DNA of 57,131 bases from Kitasatospora aureofaciens. Lineage in GTDB: Bacteria; Actinomycetota; Actinomycetes; Streptomycetales; Streptomycetaceae. Below, one piece after another: positions 47,360-54,785 of this stretch. The stretch covers positions 1 through 57,131 of the forward strand of contig NZ_JAHTKP010000047.1 of the NCBI RefSeq assembly GCF_019192735.1, written 5' to 3'. The notes under the pieces were generated by a model. The model saw nothing but the letters and a program-made list of their open reading frames with translations, was not told where the DNA came from and ran no database searches. Position numbers and translations under genes: made by a program. Numbering within the stretch: the stretch's first letter is position 1; the number at the start of each line of letters is the position of its first letter.

Positions 47360-49486
47360 TCAGCCCGAGACCGCCGGGAAAGCCCTAGAGCTGCGCAGGC
47401 GCGGCGGGGGCGGGGCGTGCTCGGGAAGCGTGGTGCCGAGCAGGGCCAGCAGCGGGCGGGCCTTGACCACCGTCTCGTCGAACTCGCCCTCGGCGTCGGA
47501 CAGGGCGATGATCGCGCCACCGACCCCGTAGCGCAGCCGGCCGCCGCTGAGCACGGCGGTGCGGATGACGATGCTCAGATCGGCGGCGCCGGTGAGCGAG
47601 AAGTAGCCGATCGCGCCCGAGTAGATGCCGCGCGGGCCGTTCTCCAGCCGGTCGATGATCTGCATGGTGCGGATCTTCGGCGTGCCCGTCATCGAGCCGC
47701 CGGGGAACGCCGCCCGCACGCCCGCGACCGCGCTGCACTCGGGGCGCAGCTGCGCCCGGACGGTGCTGACCAGCTGGTGGACGGTGGCGTAGGTCTCGAC
47801 GTCGAACAGCGGGTCGGCGGTGACGGATCCGGTCCGCGCGCACCGCCCGAGGTCGTGCCGGACGAGGTCGACGACCATGAGGTTCTCGGCCCGGTCCTTC
47901 TCGCTGGTCGCCAGGTCGGCGAGCAGCAGGGTGTCCTCCTGCGGGGTGGCGCCGCGCGGCCGGGTGCCCTTGATCGGCTTGGACTCCATCAGGCCGTCCG
48001 GGCCGATCCGCAGGAAGCGCTCGGGGGAGGAGCTGAGCACCGACAGGCCGTCGAAGTCCAGGAAGGCGGCGAACGGGGCCGGGCTGATCCGCCGCAGGGC
48101 GCGGTAGGCCTGCCAGGGGTCGAGGCCGGACGGGGCGTCGATCATGTTGGTGAGGCAGACCTCGTAGGTTTCGCCCGCCCCGATCTCGTCCTGGCAGGCG
48201 TCGATGAGCTTGAGGTAGGCGTCGCGGTAGTGGCGCAGCCGCAGCCGGACCGGTTCGCCGGGCGGGGTGGCGGTGGGCGCGTCGGTGCGCGGGGCGGGCG
48301 CGGTGAGCAGGGCCTCCGTGGCCTGCAGCCAGGCCCTCGCGGCGCGGTCCTTCCCGTCCTCGGCCAGGGCGAGCAGGTGGGCGGCGCCGGTGTGGTGGTC
48401 GAGGACGACCGCCCGGTCGGCGAACACCATGACGGCGTCCGGGTCGGGGGAGCGGTGGGCGCGGTCGCCGCCGCACTCGGCCTTGAGCTCGTAGCCCAGG
48501 CAGCCGACCCAGCCGAGCGCGAAGTCGAACGGCAGCGCGGGCACGTCCGCCCGCACCGAGCGCAGGTCTTCGTCGAGCCAGTCCAGGAACGCGCCGTGCA
48601 CGACCTCGGTGGTGTCGCCGGCGGTCACCGTCACGGTGCCGCGGGACACGTCGGCGGTGGCGATCCGGGCGAGCGGCCCGGAGGCGTTGCCCATCGCGGA
48701 GATCCGTCCGAGCCGCCCGCCCGGGAGGCTGCTGTCCAGCCAGAAGGGGTGGCTGCCGGGGCGGAACAGCCGGTCGAAGACCGTCTCGGCGTCCCACCGG
48801 GTGTCGATCCGCCGGGTCAGGACCGTCAGGTGCCGGGCGGCCGGCGTCGCCGGCGCGGGGGTGGGCTCGGTGCGTGGCGGCGGCGGGGTGGTGCTGCGCC
48901 GGCGGCCGTGGCGTTCGGTGAGGTCGCGGAAGTTCGCGAGCAGTTGGTGGCCGGCCTCGGTGCCGATCGATTCGGGGTGGAACTGCACGCCCCACATGGG
49001 GAGTTCGCGGTGGCGCAGGGCCATCACCACCCCGTCGTCGGTGGCCCAGGCGATGGGCTCCAGGGCGGGGGAGAGCGTCGTGACTGCGAGCGAGTGGTAG
49101 CGGACGACCTCCAGCGGGTTCGGCAGGTGGTGGAAGAGCCCGGTGCCGGTGTGCCGGACGGCCGAGGTGCGCCCGTGCCGGGGTTCGGGCGCGCGTCCCA
49201 CCGCGGCGCCGTGGGCGAGGGCCAGGCCCTGGTGCCCGAGGCAGACGCCGAGGACGGGCAGCCGGCCCTCGCGGGCGATCCCGGCGCAGTGGCCGAAGTC
49301 GGCGGGGTTGTGCGGGGTGCCGGGGCCGGGGGAGAGCACGACGTTGTCGAACGCGTCGAGCAGGCCCGGCCGGAAGGCCGGGTCGTCGTTGCGGATGACC
49401 TCCGGCTCGCAGCCGTTGACCTCGGCGAGGTAGTGGAACAGGTTGTAGGTGAAGGAGTCGTAGTTGTCGACCAGGAGAGTGCGCAT
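47360..49486 (-). CDS. pabAB: Aminodeoxychorismate synthase (PabA-PabB fusion)
   Basis: ATG 49486 has AAGGA six bases upstream. The 708-residue protein is a glutamine amidotransferase fused to a chorismate-using synthase. The amidotransferase half (1-190) has Cys82 in GVCLGHQ and His170/Glu172 in GVQFHPES. A linker (about 195-220) leads to the synthase half, which holds PIKGTRPRG at 504-512. Lys506 is the residue that marks aminodeoxychorismate synthases; anthranilate synthases have Ala there. It converts chorismate and glutamine to 4-amino-4-deoxychorismate, the precursor of p-aminobenzoate, for the loading PKS encoded 41 bases downstream. ADC lyase (PabC) is not seen in the window and must be encoded elsewhere. 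The thioesterase gene ends 28 bases upstream, so the gene is part of the operon. Confidence 0.95.
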   Translation of the reverse strand: MRTLLVDNYDSFTYNLFHYLAEVNGCEPEVIRNDDPAFRPGLLDAFDNVVLSPGPGTPHNPADFGHCAGIAREGRLPVLGVCLGHQGLALAHGAAVGRAPEPRHGRTSAVRHTGTGLFHHLPNPLEVVRYHSLAVTTLSPALEPIAWATDDGVVMALRHRELPMWGVQFHPESIGTEAGHQLLANFRDLTERHGRRRSTTPPPPRTEPTPAPATPAARHLTVLTRRIDTRWDAETVFDRLFRPGSHPFWLDSSLPGGRLGRISAMGNASGPLARIATADVSRGTVTVTAGDTTEVVHGAFLDWLDEDLRSVRADVPALPFDFALGWVGCLGYELKAECGGDRAHRSPDPDAVMVFADRAVVLDHHTGAAHLLALAEDGKDRAARAWLQATEALLTAPAPRTDAPTATPPGEPVRLRLRHYRDAYLKLIDACQDEIGAGETYEVCLTNMIDAPSGLDPWQAYRALRRISPAPFAAFLDFDGLSVLSSSPERFLRIGPDGLMESKPIKGTRPRGATPQEDTLLLADLATSEKDRAENLMVVDLVRHDLGRCARTGSVTADPLFDVETYATVHQLVSTVRAQLRPECSAVAGVRAAFPGGSMTGTPKIRTMQIIDRLENGPRGIYSGAIGYFSLTGAADLSIVIRTAVLSGGRLRYGVGGAIIALSDAEGEFDETVVKARPLLALLGTTLPEHAPPPPRLRSSRAFPAVSG

Positions 49487-49514
49487 CAGAGGTCCTTGTC
49501 CGGCCGGCGGTTGG

Positions 49515-50273
49515 TCAGCGGAACGCGGCGAGTTCGGCGGAGAGCTCCCGGAGGACCGCGGCTTGCCGGCCGGCCAGGAAGAAGTGGCCGCCGGGGAAGA
49601 CCTGGAGCCGGAAGGCGCCGGCGGTGTGGACCTGCCAGGCCCGGGCCTCGGCGATCGTGGTCCGGGGGTCGGCGTCCCCGGTGAGCGCGGTGATCGGGCA
49701 GCCGACGACCCGCTCCGCCCCGCAGGTGTAGCGCTCGATGGCGCGGTAGTCCGCCCGGATCGCGGGCATCGCCATGCGCAGGACCTCCTCGTCGCCGAGG
49801 AGTTGGGCGCTGGTGCCGTTGAGCAGCTTGAGCTCGGCGATGATGCCGTCGTCGTCCTGCCGGTGCACGGTCTCGCTGCGAGTGGTGGAGGGCGCCCGTC
49901 GGCCGGAGGCGACGATGCACCGGGGTGCGTGGGTGCCCTTCTGCTCCAGCCGCCAGGCGGTCTCGAAGGCGAGGACGGCGCCCATGCTGTGGCCGAAGTA
50001 GACGGTGGGCCGGTCGTCCAGGGCGAGCAGTTCGTCGGTGATCCGGTCGGCCAGGGTGGCGATGTCCTCGATGCAGGGTTCCAGCCGGCGGTCCTGCCGT
50101 CCGGGGTACTGCAGGGCGATCACCTCGGTGTCGGCGGCGAGGGCGGCCGAGACGGGGTGGAAGAAGGGGGCGGAGCCGCCGGCGTGCGGGAAGCAGACGA
50201 GCCGTACGGGGCGGTCGGCGGCCGGATGGAAGCGGCGCAGCCACAGCGTGCTCGACGTGCCGGGACTGGTCAT
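49515..50273 (-). CDS. fscTE: Type II thioesterase
   Basis: ATG 50273 has GAGAGGA eight bases upstream. The 252-residue alpha/beta hydrolase has the nucleophile in GHSMG (Ser96), an Asp in LTGDAD (about 200) and the catalytic His in PGGHFF (His230). Early motifs VCFPHAGGSA and QYPGRQDR are typical of stand-alone editing thioesterases of PKS and NRPS clusters. It should clear wrong or stalled acyl groups from ACPs and is not the chain-terminating domain, which should be on the last PKS outside the window. It lies between the ferredoxin gene (27-base gap) and pabAB. Confidence 0.93.
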   Translation of the reverse strand: MTSPGTSSTLWLRRFHPAADRPVRLVCFPHAGGSAPFFHPVSAALAADTEVIALQYPGRQDRRLEPCIEDIATLADRITDELLALDDRPTVYFGHSMGAVLAFETAWRLEQKGTHAPRCIVASGRRAPSTTRSETVHRQDDDGIIAELKLLNGTSAQLLGDEEVLRMAMPAIRADYRAIERYTCGAERVVGCPITALTGDADPRTTIAEARAWQVHTAGAFRLQVFPGGHFFLAGRQAAVLRELSAELAAFR

Positions 50274-50300
50274 GGGGTCGGTCCTCTCTGGGGGCGGGAT

Positions 50301-50495
50301 TCAGTCCCGCTGGACGGTGATGGCGCCGGACGGGCAGAGCGTGGCGGCCAGGGCGACCGCGTCCTGCTCGTCGGCGCCCACCGCGGGGTCGTGGACCTCG
50401 ACCACGCCGTCGTGGTCCTGGTCGAAGACCGCGGGCGCGGTCAGCACGCACTGGCCCGCGCCGACACAGCGGTCGGTGTCGACGGTGATGCGCAT
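50301..50495 (-). CDS. fscFE: 3Fe-4S ferredoxin, P450 partner
   Basis: This 64-residue protein starts at ATG 50495 with GGGAG eight bases upstream. Cys10 and Cys16 (CVGAGQC) and Cys54 (LCPSG) form the three-cysteine pattern of single-cluster 3Fe-4S ferredoxins; the position of a fourth Cys is occupied by Ala13. It should carry electrons to the P450 encoded 72 bases upstream. The same P450-ferredoxin pairing occurs in candicidin, amphotericin and nystatin clusters. Confidence 0.93.
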   Translation of the reverse strand: MRITVDTDRCVGAGQCVLTAPAVFDQDHDGVVEVHDPAVGADEQDAVALAATLCPSGAITVQRD

Positions 50496-50567
50496 GAACG
50501 GTTCTCCCGGTCGGTGGTGGGTGGTGGGTGCTACCAGTCGGTGACAGGTGCGACGAGGCAGCGCGTG

Positions 50568-51746
50568 CTACCAGCGGACCGGCAGCGCGTGCAGGCCGCA
50601 CAGCACGCCGTCGTACTTGAGCGGCAGTTCCTCGGCCGGCACGGCCAGGCGCAGCCCCGGGATGCGCTCGAAGAGCCTGCGGTAGGCGATCTCCATCTCG
50701 ATCCGGACCAGGTTCTGGCCGAGGCACTGGTGGACGCCGTAGCCGAAGGCCACGTGGTGGCGCTCGGTGCGGGCCGGGTCGAAGCGGTGCGGGCAGGCGA
50801 AGGCCTGCTCGTCGTGGTTGGCGGCGGCCACCAGCGGCACGATGCCCTCGCCGGCCCGCACCAGCTGGCCCGAGATCTCGACGTCCTCGACGGCGACCCG
50901 CAGGGAGACCAGGTCGGCCACGGAGTGGAAGCGCAGCGTCTCCTCGACCACCCGGTCGTCGCCGATCCACTCGGGGTTGTTCAGCAGCGTCACGACGCCG
51001 AGCGCGATGTTGTTGGCGGTGGTCTCGTGGCCCGCGATGAGCAGCAGCATCAGCACCCCGGACATCTCCTGGGGCTCGATCGCGCCGGTCGCCAGCAGAC
51101 GGCTGATCAGGTCGTCGCCGGGCCACTTCTGCTTGATGGCCACCAACCGGTTGATGTAGCGCAGCAGTTCGCGGGACGCGGTGTCGCGCTGCTGGTCGGT
51201 GGAGGCCTGGATGGCGACCAGGGTGCGGGTGCGGGACTCGAAGAAGTCCCGGTCGACGGGCGGCACGCCGAGCAGGGAGGAGATGACCAGCGAGGGGACG
51301 GGCAGCGCGAAGTCGGCGACCAGGTCGGCCTCGTTCCCGGCGGCCAGCATCGCGTCGATACACCGGTCGACGGTCTGCTCGACCGCGGGACGCAGCTCCC
51401 GGACCCGGCGGACGGTGAACTCGGGGATGAGCGCCTTGCGGAAGCGGTCGTGCTCGGGCGAGTCGAGGCCGACGAACCAGCCGGGGATCTGCTCCTGGCG
51501 GGGCACGCCCATGGTCTGGCTGATGTTCGGGAAGCCCGGGTGGTCCGGGTTGGAGCTGATCTTCCGGTTGGTCAGGACGGCCCGGACGTCCTCGTGCCGG
51601 GTGACCAGCCACACCTTGTTGCCGTTGGGCAGGTAGGACAGCATCAGGCCCGGCTGGTCCCGGTAGTCCTGGTAGCGGGGCGGCGGAAAGGCCTCGCCGG
51701 GCCTTCGCAGCGGGAAGTCGACCACCCGCGGTTCGGCGCTTGTCAT
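50568..51746 (-). CDS. fscP: Cytochrome P450, predicted to oxidise the branch methyl to carboxyl
   Basis: ATG 51746 has GGGAG ten bases upstream; the stop is TAG. The 392-residue protein is a normal-length bacterial class I P450. It shows the I-helix motif AGHETT (238-243), ExxR as ETLR (269-272) and the heme loop FGYGVHQC with ligand Cys341. By family and context it matches FscP/AmphN/NysN, which turn an exocyclic methyl of the macrolactone into the carboxyl group near the mycosamine. The ferredoxin gene follows it. A second P450, expected only in clusters with ring hydroxylation or epoxidation, is not present in this window. Its upstream spacer is a 13-base degenerate repeat. Confidence 0.92.
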   Translation of the reverse strand: MTSAEPRVVDFPLRRPGEAFPPPRYQDYRDQPGLMLSYLPNGNKVWLVTRHEDVRAVLTNRKISSNPDHPGFPNISQTMGVPRQEQIPGWFVGLDSPEHDRFRKALIPEFTVRRVRELRPAVEQTVDRCIDAMLAAGNEADLVADFALPVPSLVISSLLGVPPVDRDFFESRTRTLVAIQASTDQQRDTASRELLRYINRLVAIKQKWPGDDLISRLLATGAIEPQEMSGVLMLLLIAGHETTANNIALGVVTLLNNPEWIGDDRVVEETLRFHSVADLVSLRVAVEDVEISGQLVRAGEGIVPLVAAANHDEQAFACPHRFDPARTERHHVAFGYGVHQCLGQNLVRIEMEIAYRRLFERIPGLRLAVPAEELPLKYDGVLCGLHALPVRW

Positions 51747-51766
51747 GTCGTCGGGTCTCCCTCGGC

Positions 51767-51858
51767 GTGGTCCGGGTTCGTGGGCCGGTTCGCGGTCCGG
51801 GTATGTGGTCCGGGTCTCTGTGGTCCGGATCTGTGCTCCGGGTTCGTGGTCCGGTTCA
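51767..51858. repeat. Degenerate tandem repeat, seven units of about 13 bases
   Basis: The spacer between the aminotransferase stop and the P450 start is almost entirely built from imperfect copies of GTGGTCCGGGTTC (plus strand): units start at 51767, 51780, 51792, 51805, 51820, 51833 and 51846. The last unit contains the aminotransferase stop codon. Function unknown; replication slippage is the simplest origin. Confidence 0.85.
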
Positions 51859-52914
51859 GGACGCGCCGTGGAACGCGCGGACCCGGTCGATCACGCGGTC
51901 CTGGTCGGCGACGGTCAGGTCGGTGTAGGTGGGCAGGTAGAGGCCGTCGGCGGCGAACCGGGCCGCGTTGAGGCCGGGCCAGGCCGGGTCGAGGTAGCCG
52001 GGCTGGCGGCTCATCGGCTGGAAGAACAGCCGGGTCTCGATGCCCTCGGCGGCCAGGAACTCGCGCAGCGCGGTGCGGCGTTCGGCGCGCAGGTCGTACA
52101 TCCACAGCACGTCCCGGGGCGGCATCAGGGTGATCCCGGGGACGTCCTTGAGGCCCTGGTCGTAGCGCCGCTCGATCTCCCGGCGGGCCGCGAGGATCCC
52201 GTCCAGCCGCTCGGTCTGGGCGAGGGCCACGGCGGCCTGCATGGCCGTCATCCGGAAGTTGTAGGCGAGCTTCTTGTGCAGGAAGCTGTGGTCGGTGGTG
52301 AAGGCCATGGCGCGCAGGTGGGCCAGCTGGCCGGCCAGGCGGGGGTCGTCGGTGAGGCAGATCCCGCCCTCGCCGGCCGTGATGATCTTGTTGGCGAACA
52401 GCGAGAAGCACGCGATGTCGCCGGTCGGGCGGATGCCGTGGGCCTCGGCGGAGTCCTCCACCACCCGCAGGTTGTACTGGTGCGCGATGTCCATGACCGC
52501 CCGCATGCCGCAGCGGCGGCCGTAGATGTGCACCGGCATGACGGCCTTCGTCCGCGGCGTGATCTTCTCCTCGATCCGCGTGACGTCGATGTTCAGGTCG
52601 TCCGCGCAGTCGACGAAGACCGGGGTGGCGCCGGTGTACGTCACGGCCCAGGCCGAGGCGATCATGGTGAACTCGGGCACGATCACCTCGTCGCCCGGAC
52701 CCACGCCGAGGGCGCGCAGCGCCAGCGTGAGCGCCGCGGTGCCCGAGGAGCAGGCGACGCCGTGGGCGGAGCCGTTGTAGTCGGCGAAGGCCTGCTCGAA
52801 CCGCTGGACGTACGGGCCCTGGGAGGAGATCCAGCCGTCGCCGATGGTGTCGGTGACGTACTCCAGCTCCCGCCCGTCGAGGCTCGGCCGGGACACGGGG
52901 ATGGTGAAGGGCAT
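51856..52914 (-). CDS. fscMII: PLP-dependent sugar aminotransferase for mycosamine (DegT/DnrJ/EryC1 family)
   Basis: ATG 52914 has GAGGA four bases upstream. The 352-residue protein has the family hallmarks: SSGTAAL (56-62), EFTMIASAWA (81-90), VEDSAEAHG (152-160, with Asp154 for the pyridinium nitrogen) and PLP-binding Lys176 in LFANKIITAGEGG. It matches FscMII/AmphDII/NysDII, which aminate C3 of GDP-3-keto-6-deoxymannose to give GDP-mycosamine. The partner GDP-mannose 4,6-dehydratase is not in the window. The glycosyltransferase gene is immediately upstream in the operon, separated by a 13-base tandem repeat. Confidence 0.93.
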   Translation of the reverse strand: MPFTIPVSRPSLDGRELEYVTDTIGDGWISSQGPYVQRFEQAFADYNGSAHGVACSSGTAALTLALRALGVGPGDEVIVPEFTMIASAWAVTYTGATPVFVDCADDLNIDVTRIEEKITPRTKAVMPVHIYGRRCGMRAVMDIAHQYNLRVVEDSAEAHGIRPTGDIACFSLFANKIITAGEGGICLTDDPRLAGQLAHLRAMAFTTDHSFLHKKLAYNFRMTAMQAAVALAQTERLDGILAARREIERRYDQGLKDVPGITLMPPRDVLWMYDLRAERRTALREFLAAEGIETRLFFQPMSRQPGYLDPAWPGLNAARFAADGLYLPTYTDLTVADQDRVIDRVRAFHGAS

Positions 52915-52930
52915 GGGGTCCTCGCTTCGC

Positions 52931-52982
52931 GGTCGGTCGGGGTGGTCGGTCGGGGTGGTCGGTCGGGGTGGGAGATCGGGGT
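52931..52982. repeat. Tandem repeat of a 13-base unit between glycosyltransferase and aminotransferase genes
   Basis: Three exact copies of GGTCGGTCGGGGT (52931-52943, 52944-52956, 52957-52969) are followed by a degenerate fourth (52970-52982). They fill most of the 73-base gap inside the operon. The unit length matches that of the repeat on the other side of the aminotransferase gene, although the units differ. Confidence 0.92.
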
Positions 52983-52987
52983 GGGCG

Positions 52988-54373
52988 TCAGGCGACGGAC
53001 GGCAGGCTGAGCAGGAGGTCGGCCGCGGCGGTTCGCCCGCCGGCCGCGCGCTGCGCCGCGCCGATGCGTTCGGCGCGCTCGCGGAACGAGCGGTTGCCGA
53101 GCACGCGGGTGAGCTTGTCCACGACGTCGGCCGGGTCGAGGTCCTGCGGCCGGTCCAGCGTCAGGCTGATCCCGAAGTCCCGCCCGCGCACCGCCTGGTC
53201 GTAGCAGTCCACCCACAACGGCCGTACCACCAGCGGTTTTCCGAAGTACACGCCCTCGTGGAAGCCGTTGCCGCCGCCGTGGGTGAAGAACACCCCGACC
53301 TTGGGGTGGGCCAGCACGTCCAGCTGGGACGGCAGCCAGCCCTCGATCCGGAGGTTGTCCGGCAGTTCGTCCTTCGGCGGCAGGAGGTGCTGCTGCTCGG
53401 CCGGCAGCCGCCACAGCACCTGGTGGCTGCCGTCCAGCCGCCGGGCCACCTCCACCAGGGCGCCGACCTGCGGCCGGGTCAGCCGGGTGATCGTGCCGAA
53501 GCCCATGTAGACCACCGAGGACTGCGCGTCCAGCCAGTCCATGACCCCGGTGCCGTCCTCGGCCCGGGTGGTCTCCGGCAGCGGCGGTACCATCGCCCCG
53601 ACGAGCTTCACCTTCCCCGGCATTTCGAACGGATAGTCGAGTTCCGGGACGGAATTGCACAGCACCATTTCCGCCCGGTCGATCCGGGTCATCGGGCTGG
53701 GCTTCGGCAGGCCGAGTTCCTTGCGCAGCCGGGCGTCCTCGGAAAGCACCTTCCCCATCGCGGGGTGGAGGAAGAGTGCGAGCGTGCGGAGCTTGAAGAG
53801 CCGGTTGCGCAGACGCTGGCCGAAACCCATCGGGTAGGGCAGGCCGGAATGCGGGACGGGGAAATCCGTCGGCGTGTACGAGTTCCCGAACGGGCTGTGC
53901 GAGGTGAGGACATTGCTCGGCAGGAATGGCACGCTCAGGACGAACGGAATCCCCCGGGTCAGGGCCAGGTCGACGGCGAAGGAGCTGACGCAGTCGATGA
54001 CCATCAGCGCCGGCTCGCAGGAGTCCACGACCGCGGCGAGCCGGCGGTATTTCTCGGCCTGCAGATCGGGCCGGTAGGACTGCCGGATCACGGCGCGGTG
54101 CGCCTTGAACCGCGAGGCCTGGGTCACCTCGCGGTAGACGTCGTCGGCCCAGGTGACCGCGGACAGCTCGGAGAACACGTCGCCGAGGGAGGCGAACTCC
54201 ACCGCCGACTTGTCGGCGAGCGCCAGGACGTCGGCGCGCCGGGGCTCGTCGGTGGCGAACCAGAGGTCGGGCACGCCCCGCCGGGCCAGCTCGCCGGCCA
54301 GCACGAGCAGCGGATTGAGCAGGCCGCTCTCCGGAAGGCTGACGAAAAGGATCGGCCGTTGCGCGGTGCTCAT
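52988..54373 (-). CDS. fscMI: Mycosaminyl glycosyltransferase (GT1-like)
   Basis: ATG 54373 was chosen because GGAG lies four bases upstream and the protein then begins MSTAQRPILFVSLPESG, the usual first beta strand of a GT-B fold; the longer frame to 54526 starts in the promoter region. The 461-residue protein has the nucleotide-sugar site of the UDPGT-like fold in VFFTHGGGNGFHEG (361-374), followed by GKPLVVRPLWVDCYDQ. It corresponds to FscMI/AmphDI/NysDI, which attach mycosamine from its GDP donor to the macrolactone. It is the first gene of the minus-strand operon, so it lies nearest to the divergent regulatory region. Confidence 0.92.
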   Translation of the reverse strand: MSTAQRPILFVSLPESGLLNPLLVLAGELARRGVPDLWFATDEPRRADVLALADKSAVEFASLGDVFSELSAVTWADDVYREVTQASRFKAHRAVIRQSYRPDLQAEKYRRLAAVVDSCEPALMVIDCVSSFAVDLALTRGIPFVLSVPFLPSNVLTSHSPFGNSYTPTDFPVPHSGLPYPMGFGQRLRNRLFKLRTLALFLHPAMGKVLSEDARLRKELGLPKPSPMTRIDRAEMVLCNSVPELDYPFEMPGKVKLVGAMVPPLPETTRAEDGTGVMDWLDAQSSVVYMGFGTITRLTRPQVGALVEVARRLDGSHQVLWRLPAEQQHLLPPKDELPDNLRIEGWLPSQLDVLAHPKVGVFFTHGGGNGFHEGVYFGKPLVVRPLWVDCYDQAVRGRDFGISLTLDRPQDLDPADVVDKLTRVLGNRSFRERAERIGAAQRAAGGRTAAADLLLSLPSVA

Positions 54374-54785
54374 CGGACTCCCTCGGGGCGGGGTGGCGGC
54401 TGGTACTGCACCCCACTGTGGTCTCACGCCCGGTGCCGGGAATTCCTTAGTCCTGCGCCCGGCCGGGCACGCACCCGGCCCGATCGTCCGGGTGTGTCCG
54501 TATTTGGCCGAAAAGCCTGATGGCAAAGAGAAGTTAACGGACGTTTCAACCTTTCTTGGTGGTCACGGCGGCGCCCGCGGCGTTCGGGGCGGCCACCAGC
54601 CGGTCCGCGGATGCGGGCGCGGCGCGGCCGGAATTGGTTCGGACACCCCTCGGCTTCTTGACGGACCCCATACATTCTTGGTCGGATGCGCTCGGGTACG
54701 CTGACGCCTGTCGGCCGCAATTGTGGTCCGTTCCGGGCGTGGTGACGGAATATCGGAACTGTCTGCGCTTGGGGGTGAAGGTTTC
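54374..54785. promoter_or_regulatory. Divergent intergenic control region (412 bases, no gene)
   Basis: This non-coding gap separates the minus-strand operon from the plus-strand LAL regulator and must hold the promoters of both. Parts of it (about 54480-54560 and 54660-54760) are clearly richer in A and T than the rest of the window. I see a PAS-LuxR-type operator (54435-54450) and a small 7-bp hairpin (54461-54467 with 54474-54480). Possible promoter hexamers are too weak to assign individually. No credible small ORF is evident. Confidence 0.75.
54435..54450. promoter_or_regulatory. PAS-LuxR (PimM/FscRI-type) operator candidate
   Basis: The palindrome-centred sequence GCCGGGAATTCCTTAG matches 13 of 16 positions of the PimM-class consensus CTVGGGAWWTCCCBAG as I remember it, on either strand. 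It lies 61 bases before the glycosyltransferase start, in the divergent promoter region. PAS-LuxR activators of polyene clusters bind such sites; the activator itself is not in the window. Confidence 0.6.

Noticed and set aside
47320..47520. Upstream extension of the loading PKS into pabAB
   Set aside because: The added residues are a shadow of the conserved pabAB C-terminus. AMP-ligase similarity begins after the GTG at 47319.
54374..54526. Upstream extension of the glycosyltransferase frame
   Set aside because: It would cover the operator candidate and promoter region. The family N-terminus fits ATG 54373, which has its own ribosome site.
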